NCBI GenBank assembly: GCA_047629975.1
Contig: JBLHUT010000237.1
Span: 1 to 5,417 of the forward strand
DNA: 5,417 nucleotides
Direction: 5' to 3'
From: JBLHUT01 sp047629975
Lineage (GTDB): Bacteria > Pseudomonadota > Alphaproteobacteria > Rhodobacterales > Rhodobacteraceae
Below, in pieces: positions 1 through 5,417 of the stretch (position 1 is the first letter of the stretch; every line of letters starts with the position of its first letter). The translations under genes were made by a program, and so were the position numbers. The notes beneath the pieces are model-generated. The model was not told the DNA's origin. It made no database searches and worked only from the letters and a program-made list of their open reading frames with translations.

Positions 1-970
1 GGGCGACACCATAAAGATCGTCGCAGGTGTCGACTTTTGCGGCAACTTTTGCAGCCTCGGAGGCTCCGCCTGTCAGGGCATATCGAGCAAACTCGACCGA
101 TTGGGTGTTTTCACTGGCAACAGCGCCTTCGCGGATTTCTCGCAATTGATAAATTGCCAGCCCGTTTGGCACTGGCACGGGTTGGCTGACGCCACCGGGC
201 GCAAGGGTCGAGATTTGCGCGGCGACTGCGGGGGGCAGGCTGGCAATCGGGATCGGCTGCGCAAGCCGTCCGCCGACATTGCGGCTGGCAGCCACGGAGT
301 AGCGCGACGCAAAGGAGGAAAACCCGTCGATACTTGTGACCGTGGTGCGAATTTGCTCGGCCAGCCGGTTGGCGCGAATGGCCGCGGTCGGTGTCTCGGC
401 TGGCAAAACGATCTCCGAGATCAGGGCAACGGCTGTGCTGCCTTGCTCGGACAATGCGACCGCCCGGTCGACCTCTGCCTCGGTGACTTGGGCGCGTGGG
501 CCAAAACGGCTTCGCACGAGCCCGCGCCACGCCACACCAGCGCGGATGAAGTCCCGAAAGCTTGCTTCGGAAACCCCCGCACCAGTCAGAATGGCCACAA
601 ATTCGTCACGGCCCAGATTGGCCCGCGCGGCGAATTCTTCCATTCCCGCCAGAATATCCTCGTCGGAGGGACGTATCCCGAACTCGGATGCTGCCGCCAT
701 ACGCAACCGGTCGTCGACCAGCCCGTCGCGGGCAGTTTTGTCGATGTCGCCCGGGGTCCGGAACAATTGTAGCAAGCGGATGCGTTGGCCCAGCTCGTAG
801 TTTGTGACCGCCTGTGTGTTCACGACGATGGCTGCGGAATAGGGGTTGCCCGTCTGCGCGGCCCCGATTTGACACGTGCCCAGAACCAGCATCACGGCGG
901 CTACCGTACCGCGCCAAAATCCGGTTTGGCGCAACGAAAGGGCATTTGAGAGATTGCTCATGGCATTCAT
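1..970 (-). CDS. surA: SurA-like periplasmic chaperone/parvulin, 3' end outside window
   Basis: Periplasmic chaperone that in characterised bacteria escorts unfolded barrel proteins, LptD among them, to the BAM complex. The frame stays open from 970 to position 1 with no stop, so the gene is cut by the window edge; 323 residues are visible of an expected 400 or so. Residues about 1-38 are a signal peptide (hydrophobic GTVAAVMLVLG, cleavage near GAAQ). SAAIVVNTQAVTNYELGQRI (45-64) and the following helical region to about 160 match the SurA N-terminal chaperone domain. Residues about 178-281 are a single parvulin-type domain, with FASRYSVAASRNVGGRLA (220-237) as its core. The usual parvulin histidines are replaced (Glu186 in ISEIVLP, Ala272 in GLAIYQL), so isomerase activity is doubtful. 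A second in-frame ATG at 961 is an equally plausible start. lptD ends 47 bases upstream, supporting a role in outer-membrane protein assembly. Confidence 0.88.
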   Translation of the reverse strand, partial: MNAMSNLSNALSLRQTGFWRGTVAAVMLVLGTCQIGAAQTGNPYSAAIVVNTQAVTNYELGQRIRLLQLFRTPGDIDKTARDGLVDDRLRMAAASEFGIRPSDEDILAGMEEFAARANLGRDEFVAILTGAGVSEASFRDFIRAGVAWRGLVRSRFGPRAQVTEAEVDRAVALSEQGSTAVALISEIVLPAETPTAAIRANRLAEQIRTTVTSIDGFSSFASRYSVAASRNVGGRLAQPIPIASLPPAVAAQISTLAPGGVSQPVPVPNGLAIYQLREIREGAVASENTQSVEFARYALTGGASEAAKVAAKVDTCDDLYGVA

Positions 971-973
971 CCA

Positions 974-981
974 CTCTTCTT
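974..981 (-). promoter_or_regulatory. Probable ribosome binding site of surA
   Basis: AAGAAGAG on the minus strand is a partial Shine-Dalgarno match in an A-rich, probably unstructured stretch. It ends 3 bases before the ATG at 970 and 12 bases before the ATG at 961. Neither spacing is ideal, so the site supports translation starting here but does not settle which ATG is used. Confidence 0.45.
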
Positions 982-992
982 GTTGTTGTCGT

Positions 993-1013
993 GCGGGCAG
1001 ATAGTCAGCCCGC
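993..1013 (-). other. GC-rich intercistronic hairpin between lptD and surA
   Basis: A perfect 6-bp inverted repeat, GCGGGC and GCCCGC, separated by a 9-base loop, begins four bases after the lptD stop codon in the transcribed direction. No run of T follows (the next bases are ACGACAACAACAAG), so it does not look like an intrinsic terminator. It could stabilise the upstream message, lower read-through into surA, or be chance. The fold is seen in the sequence; any function is inference. Confidence 0.35.
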
Positions 1014-1017
1014 CGCT

Positions 1018-3180
1018 TCAGCCTGAACATGCGCGCCTGCGACGCGGCCGGTCAACTTCACTGGCACCAAAACCTGCCAACGAGACCGTCAAACCAAAAT
1101 CAGTCGTTGGCAAGACAGTAGTCGAGGACGTGAAGCGACGCGAGAGGGAAAGATCAACCGTGATGCATTCATTGCGGTATTGCAGCCCCAAAAGGGCGCT
1201 TGCGGCCCGGCTTTGCTGGAAATCGTACCGGTAGTCGAGCGTGCTTTGCCAACTGTCGGACACACGATAGGCCGCCTGCATACGCAACTCCGAGACATCG
1301 GATGGCCTGCTTTCAGCGACATTCGACTTGATCCAGATATACGACCCTCCCAGTTCGAGCGTTTCGTTCAGCCAGTCAAATCGCAATTCGTTGCGCTCGA
1401 AATTCAGCTCTTGATCGAACAATGCGCGGTTCATAAGCGACAAGCGACCGGGCAGTTGCGCCTGCACGGCGGCCATCCAGTGCGAATTCTTGCCGTCCAG
1501 CGCCTCGTAGCCTGCGAATTGTCCCGGATCAGACACCCTCAGGATCCGCCCGACCGTTGCGCCAACCGACAAACCTGTCGCTGCTTGGCGCGTGAAACTC
1601 AAACCGATATTGGCCCGCATGCCTTGCTCATAGCGATCACCACCCGGAAACCTGCTGAACGAAAACAGGTTGCCCTCGTCAAATTCAAGCAACGCACTTT
1701 CATCGTCTGGCACTGTCGCGGCGGTGTCCCCGGACCACACCAGTTGAACGACCGGTTCGATCACATACGCCGCGACCGGAGTGTTTTTGACAAACGGCCA
1801 GCGCAGTTCGACCGCACCTTGGGTCGTCACAAAAAACTCGTTTTCGGGATAGGCAGCATCGTCGCCCACGAACGTGTTATCAAGACTGAACTGCGTCATG
1901 GCAGCCCCCAGTATTCCGTGGCCCAGCCGCCAGTCACGCCGCCAGTCCAGCTGTGCGCTTAGGCGGGTAACATCGCGCCCGTCCACAACGCTGTCTGCGT
2001 CGGGGCCGTCGACATCAAGACCCGAGCGGCGATAGTGGCTGTGTGCCGCAAATGTCAGCCCCCCCGTGCCCCCGATCACGGCAGGCCGGAACCGTCTTTC
2101 CCAAAATACATCACCGACGAGTGTTGGCGTTGTCTCGTTGCTTTCGCTGTCACGCAACGACCGGTAACCGGTCAGACCGGCGGAAAAATTCAGATCCCGC
2201 CCCGTGCGTGCGAGGCTCAGGTCACTTTGCAGCCGGTCCAGACCGGAATAGTCGTAATCCAGAAGATAGGCACTGTCGGAAACCGTTTGCAGGTTGAATT
2301 TGAGCACATAATCACGCGGCAGATCGAACCGGCCGGTTGCAAAAAGGTAGCTGCGGGTTTCATCCGGCTGAATGTCGTCGCGTGATACGGCCATGTTTAC
2401 CTCGATGCTGCCTGTCCGGAATGACTGCCGGTAGCGAGCCTCAAGGGTGCGGGTCTCGTTGGTGGAAAAATAGGGGGTCAGGGTCAGGTCCGCGTGATCG
2501 CCAAGGCGAAAGAAATAGGGCGTCTTGATGCCAAAACCCAAAGCGTCGGTCGAGCGGAATGTCGGGGTCAGAAACCCGGTCGCACGCTCCAGTGTCGGAT
2601 CGGGAAAGCGCAGGCGGGGCAGGTACAGAACAGGCACGCCCGCCACTTCGAAGCGGGCGTTGTAAAAGTAGAGCTGGCGGGCGTCTTCGTCATGAATAAT
2701 GCGTTCGGCGCGAATCTGCCATAACGGCACGGGCCGTGCGGCGCACACCTGACACGATGAGGCCACGGTTTTGTAAAGTTGGGTATAGCGCCCGTCAACG
2801 CGGTTGATCTCGACCGCGGCGATCTGCAACTGACGGTCCAGAACAAGCCGGGCCGAACGCAGGATCCCGCGGCGCAGATCGCGTGACAGCTCGGCGCTAT
2901 CAGCAAAAAATGCGGTTGTCCCGTCGGCTTCGATCAGGGTGATCGGACCGGTAATAGTGAGGGTTTCATCGTCGGGCTCGAAAATAATCTGCTGTGCGGT
3001 CAGGCGGGTATCTTTGAATATAACTTCGATGTTGCCTTTTGCGATCAACTGCTGATCAGGCCCGATCGACACGCTGTCCGCGATAAGGGCTGCAAGGTCT
3101 TGTGCTTTGCCTGACACAGGCGCTAGCCCGATCAAAAGCGCAAAACACCAGACAACAGGTTTGAGACGCCCAAACAACAT
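1018..3180 (-). CDS. lptD: LPS assembly outer-membrane protein LptD (Imp/OstA)
   Basis: Outer-membrane translocon that, with the lipoprotein LptE, inserts LPS into the outer leaflet. The product is 720 residues, shorter than the E. coli protein (about 780) but ordinary for alphaproteobacteria. Residues 1-27 form a signal peptide (basic start, hydrophobic core, cleavage near GKAQ-D). Residues about 30-140 are the OstA/LptA-like N-terminal jellyroll (DSVSIGPDQQLIAKGNIEV). From about 200 to 704 alternating strands form the large LptD barrel, ending in a beta-signal-like DFGLTVSL (694-701). The mature protein has four cysteines: 143, 146, 672 and 718. The ATG at 3180 was preferred over an in-frame start at 3246 because it directly precedes the signal peptide, has GGAGG seven bases upstream and gives a one-base overlap with lptG. 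The longer start would add 22 residues ahead of the signal peptide. The protein ends in a basic tail (RPRRRRACSG) beyond the last strand. Confidence 0.95.
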   Translation of the reverse strand: MLFGRLKPVVWCFALLIGLAPVSGKAQDLAALIADSVSIGPDQQLIAKGNIEVIFKDTRLTAQQIIFEPDDETLTITGPITLIEADGTTAFFADSAELSRDLRRGILRSARLVLDRQLQIAAVEINRVDGRYTQLYKTVASSCQVCAARPVPLWQIRAERIIHDEDARQLYFYNARFEVAGVPVLYLPRLRFPDPTLERATGFLTPTFRSTDALGFGIKTPYFFRLGDHADLTLTPYFSTNETRTLEARYRQSFRTGSIEVNMAVSRDDIQPDETRSYLFATGRFDLPRDYVLKFNLQTVSDSAYLLDYDYSGLDRLQSDLSLARTGRDLNFSAGLTGYRSLRDSESNETTPTLVGDVFWERRFRPAVIGGTGGLTFAAHSHYRRSGLDVDGPDADSVVDGRDVTRLSAQLDWRRDWRLGHGILGAAMTQFSLDNTFVGDDAAYPENEFFVTTQGAVELRWPFVKNTPVAAYVIEPVVQLVWSGDTAATVPDDESALLEFDEGNLFSFSRFPGGDRYEQGMRANIGLSFTRQAATGLSVGATVGRILRVSDPGQFAGYEALDGKNSHWMAAVQAQLPGRLSLMNRALFDQELNFERNELRFDWLNETLELGGSYIWIKSNVAESRPSDVSELRMQAAYRVSDSWQSTLDYRYDFQQSRAASALLGLQYRNECITVDLSLSRRFTSSTTVLPTTDFGLTVSLAGFGASEVDRPRRRRACSG

Positions 3181-3182
3181 CA
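3178..3182 (-). other. TGATG stop/start overlap of lptG and lptD
   Basis: The lptG TGA (3182-3180) and the lptD ATG (3180-3178) share one base. Unlike the lptF/lptG junction, this one also has a strong independent ribosome binding site (GGAGG at 3188-3192), so lptD may be translated both by coupling and by fresh initiation. Confidence 0.8.
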
Positions 3183-4277
3183 GCCATCCTCCAGATGCAG
3201 CAACAGCCCGAGGGCCATGAATATGCCCGCCAGCGGTGGCGACCACGCGGCCAGAAAAATTGGAATCTGGCCGTTCTCGCCCAGAATTTGTGCGAAATTC
3301 CGGATGAAATATACCCCAAGCCCGAGTCCAAGTGCCAAAAGCACCATTTGGCCGGTATGCCCGAAGCGGGTGTGACGCATGGTAAAGGCCGCACCGATCA
3401 TAACCATCGCCACCAGAAAAGCGGGCATTCCAAGTTCCATCTGCAACCAGACACGGTGGTTGCGGGCTGAAAAGCCGGCGCGGTCGAGGCTGTCGATAAA
3501 GGCAGGAAGCTCCCAGATCGGGATCGACGAGGGCGTGCCGAAGCTGTCGCGGATCTGCTTTGTTGTCAAAGTCGCCGTAATGTCGAGCGTGTCATAGGTT
3601 TTTGCCATTTTTTCGGGGTTCAGGACGCCGCGCAACGGCCAGACCTTTGCATCTTTCAACGCCCAGGAAAACGACATCAACGCCGCGCTTGCGGCCTCGA
3701 TCCGGCGCACCGGATGCCCTTCACTGTCAAAGTCCAGAAACGTCACGTTGAAAAATACCGAACCGTCAAGATTGGCACGCTCCGCACGGATAACCGATTG
3801 TCCCTGCGCGTCGCCCTGACGCAACCATAATCCCTCTTCGCTGATCGACAGCACGCGTACTTCGCCGTCGCGGTACTGCTGTGCGCGGATTTCGTATTGT
3901 TGCTGTGTGGCGGCCACGATCGGATTCATCACCGTTATGCCAAGCATCCCGATCACCAGTGCCATCAGCGCCGGGGCAATCAACGCCCGCAACGCAGACC
4001 GCCCCGCAGCCCGTGTCACCACCAGCTCGGAACTGCGCGCCAATCCCAGAAAAAGTGCAAGCGTCGCCAGCAAAACAACCAACGGCAAAATCCGGTAAAT
4101 CGTCTCGGGCACCGACAACAGCGCCAACACACTTGCCCCCCCGAAACTGATGTCAGATCCGTCAAAGCGGCGTAGCTGATCGACAATATCCAGCAGGGTC
4201 ATTATGCCGAAAAAGACACAGAACACCCCGAAAAATGTAACTGCAAATTTGCGGGCAAAGTAGAAATGAAGCTTCAT
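3180..4277 (-). CDS. lptG: LPS export permease subunit LptG (YjgQ family)
   Basis: Second permease subunit of the LptB2FG LPS exporter in the inner membrane. The 365-residue product has the same six-helix plan as LptF: membrane segments at about 11-33, 57-79, 98-118, 283-300, 310-330 and 339-360, with a periplasmic domain of about 150 residues between the third and fourth. LARSSELVVTRAAG (79-92) is the expected LptB-contacting coupling helix, with Glu84 and Gly92. Arg36-Arg37 after the first helix could correspond to the basic residues in this area of E. coli LptG that are implicated in LPS handling (inference). The ATG at 4277 lies inside the lptF stop (ATGA overlap). Only a weak GAAAG lies upstream, so translation probably depends on ribosomes finishing lptF. 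The TGA at 3180-3182 overlaps the lptD ATG by one base. Family is confident; the G assignment comes from order and resemblance. Confidence 0.92.
   Translation of the reverse strand: MKLHFYFARKFAVTFFGVFCVFFGIMTLLDIVDQLRRFDGSDISFGGASVLALLSVPETIYRILPLVVLLATLALFLGLARSSELVVTRAAGRSALRALIAPALMALVIGMLGITVMNPIVAATQQQYEIRAQQYRDGEVRVLSISEEGLWLRQGDAQGQSVIRAERANLDGSVFFNVTFLDFDSEGHPVRRIEAASAALMSFSWALKDAKVWPLRGVLNPEKMAKTYDTLDITATLTTKQIRDSFGTPSSIPIWELPAFIDSLDRAGFSARNHRVWLQMELGMPAFLVAMVMIGAAFTMRHTRFGHTGQMVLLALGLGLGVYFIRNFAQILGENGQIPIFLAAWSPPLAGIFMALGLLLHLEDG
3188..3192 (-). promoter_or_regulatory. Ribosome binding site of lptD
   Basis: GGAGG on the minus strand, inside the last codons of lptG, seven bases before the ATG at 3180. 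This is the strongest Shine-Dalgarno match seen at any start in the window, and it decides the lptD start at 3180 over the in-frame upstream start at 3246. A second ATG at 3187-3185, immediately after the GGAGG, is in another frame and too close to be used. Confidence 0.8.
4274..4277 (-). other. ATGA stop/start overlap of lptF and lptG
   Basis: The lptG ATG (4277-4275) and the lptF TGA (4276-4274) share bases in the classic ATGA arrangement. Such overlaps usually mean translational coupling, which would help keep the two permease subunits in a 1:1 ratio for the heterodimer. The lack of a good ribosome binding site for lptG fits this. Confidence 0.8.
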
Positions 4278-5410
4278 GCGTCTGCTTTCGGAAGATTCCG
4301 GGGGCGGCGCCGGAACAGTCCGGGCCGTTCAGAGATCGCCAGCATCACGGCCGCCGCCAACAGCCCCGCGGCGGGCGGCAGATACACCACAAACCAAAGG
4401 CTGTCATCGCGCCGTGCCGTGCTTGCCGCTGCATTTTCCAGCAGTTGCACAATGATCAAAAGCACCACCGCCAACAAAATCTGCCGCCACACGCCAAAGC
4501 GGCTGAACCCCCCGACCAAAAGCGCCGAAAACCCGATAAGAGCCGCAACAAGGGGCGAGAACGTTTGCGCAAGGCGCAGGTGGGCCTCGTATCTGAAAAC
4601 CGCCCGCGCGGCACCGGACGCGGCAAGCGCCTCAGGGGTGGGTGACAGCAGGGTTGCGGTGTCGTATTCGCGCACGTCGCGGCGCCGGACATTCCCTTTG
4701 GTCAGGAGACTTCCGATATCATAGGCAAAATCATCAAAATTCGTAATCACCAACCTGCCGGTGCTTTTGTCGAGGGTTTGTGCCATCCCCTCGAACAGGA
4801 TCAGCTTGGGGCCGGTGTCTTCGCGCACCAGAAAGGCCCGTCTCGCCATAAAGGTCGTGCTTTTTGCGGGGTTGCGTTCATCGGACAAAAAGACATCCAG
4901 CAATTCGCCCTGCTCTGAAATCGTCCGCAAATAAAAGGTCACGCCCTTGGTCGGGTGCAGGAACTGTCCTTCGGTCAGCAGCCTTGCTGTAATATTGTTG
5001 GTAATCTCGACATTGCGATCGGCCAGACGCTCGCGACTCATCGGTACCAGAAAATGCACCAGAACGGCCATCATCAACGCCACTAGCAGACCGAACACGA
5101 CCACAGGCCGCGCCATGCGGAACGAGGAAAATCCGGTGGCCTGCACCACAACCAGTTCGCTATCGGACGTCATACGGTTGGTAACGTAGACGGCTGCGAT
5201 AAAGGCCGACATCGGCAGCACAAGTCGCACCACATTGGGAAGCGACAGCGCCGTGAACTCCAGAACGACAGCCGCCGATTGGCCGTCGGCAATCAATTGG
5301 TCGAACAGGATGACCGCGCGGTTGATCCAATAGACCGACACCAGCACAAGACTGAAAAAGCCGAAAAGGACAATCATCTGAGACAGCAGGTATCGGTCAA
5401 ATCTGGGCAC
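4274..5410 (-). CDS. lptF: LPS export permease subunit LptF (YjgP family)
   Basis: Inner-membrane permease that pairs with LptG and the ATPase LptB to extract LPS from the outer leaflet of the inner membrane and hand it to LptC/LptA. The 378 residues show the family layout. There are three N-terminal membrane segments (about 10-35, 52-76, 100-122), a periplasmic beta-jellyroll stretch (about 125-275, including GQFLHPTKGVTFY at 148-160) and three C-terminal segments (about 282-300, 308-326, 338-359). The cytoplasmic loop SDSELVVVQATG (82-93) fits the coupling helix that contacts LptB, with Glu85 in the place of its conserved acidic residue. Length is normal for the family. The proposed start is GTG at 5410, giving MPRFDRYLLSQ. 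Only 7 bases precede it, with no visible ribosome binding site and no in-frame stop, so a start a few codons upstream of the window is possible. The stop overlaps the lptG start. Family assignment is firm; LptF rather than LptG rests on its first position and sequence style. Confidence 0.93.
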   Translation of the reverse strand: MPRFDRYLLSQMIVLFGFFSLVLVSVYWINRAVILFDQLIADGQSAAVVLEFTALSLPNVVRLVLPMSAFIAAVYVTNRMTSDSELVVVQATGFSSFRMARPVVVFGLLVALMMAVLVHFLVPMSRERLADRNVEITNNITARLLTEGQFLHPTKGVTFYLRTISEQGELLDVFLSDERNPAKSTTFMARRAFLVREDTGPKLILFEGMAQTLDKSTGRLVITNFDDFAYDIGSLLTKGNVRRRDVREYDTATLLSPTPEALAASGAARAVFRYEAHLRLAQTFSPLVAALIGFSALLVGGFSRFGVWRQILLAVVLLIIVQLLENAAASTARRDDSLWFVVYLPPAAGLLAAAVMLAISERPGLFRRRPRNLPKADA

Positions 5411-5417
5411 CGGTCTT

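Noticed and set aside
101..772. Plus-strand open frame of 223 codons opposite surA
   Set aside because: Antisense to the SurA reading frame; low-complexity, Gly/Arg/Asp-rich translation with no family resemblance.
869..883. Possible lipobox LGTC in the SurA signal peptide (residues 30-33)
   Set aside because: Thr at the -1 position is not usual for lipoprotein signal peptidase, and a normal signal peptidase I site (GAAQ) follows; SurA proteins are soluble periplasmic proteins.
606..974. Minus-strand open frames (73-312, 111-530, 606-974) within the surA region
   Set aside because: They are in other frames than the continuous SurA frame, which runs unbroken from 970 to the window edge and gives a recognisable protein; they are not evidence of a broken gene.
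1180..1962. Plus-strand open frame of 260 codons opposite lptD
   Set aside because: It lies wholly antisense to the barrel region of lptD, shows no recognisable domain, signal or ribosome binding site, and is the kind of long shadow frame that GC-rich coding DNA produces.
3181..3246. Upstream in-frame start of lptD at 3246
   Set aside because: It would place 22 non-signal-like residues before the signal peptide and a 67-base overlap with lptG; the ATG at 3180 has a strong GGAGG at proper spacing.
4266..4724. Plus-strand open frame of 152 codons opposite lptF
   Set aside because: Antisense shadow of the lptF C-terminal coding region; Arg/Ala/Ser-rich with no domain or ribosome binding site.

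Overview
The window is a tightly packed, entirely minus-strand gene block devoted to outer-membrane biogenesis. Read in the direction of transcription (right to left), it holds lptF, lptG, lptD and the front part of surA. The first three are a lipopolysaccharide (LPS) transport permease pair and the outer-membrane LPS translocon. The last is a periplasmic chaperone that, in well-studied bacteria, helps LptD and other barrel proteins fold. The window contains no mobile element, CRISPR array, RNA gene or long non-coding stretch.

Protein style (for example the LptD C-terminal region with NECITVDLSLSRR, and the single-domain SurA with a Glu where catalytic parvulins have His), the moderately high G+C and the gene order point to an alphaproteobacterium, most likely a Rhodobacterales/Roseobacter-type organism. 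That placement is inferred from recalled family resemblance, not from a search.

Layout: lptF (4274-5410) starts only 7 bases from the right edge. It overlaps lptG (3180-4277) by 4 bases (ATGA). lptG overlaps lptD (1018-3180) by 1 base (TGATG), with a strong GGAGG ribosome binding site lying inside the lptG 3' end. After lptD there is a 47-base gap with a small GC-rich hairpin and an A/G-rich stretch that probably serves as the surA ribosome binding site. surA then runs leftwards from about position 970 off the window edge without a stop codon, so only its first 323 residues are visible. The overlaps imply one polycistronic message with translational coupling. Its promoter must lie to the right of the window, and no terminator is seen inside it.

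Functionally, LptF and LptG form the inner-membrane part of the LptB2FG exporter, which pulls LPS from the inner membrane and pushes it along an LptC/LptA bridge to LptD (with LptE) in the outer membrane. The LptB, LptC, LptA and LptE genes are not in this window. No wholly new system is evident. The details most worth a second look are the unusual cysteine layout of LptD, its basic Cys-containing tail after the predicted beta-signal, and the SurA parvulin domain that appears to have lost its catalytic histidines.
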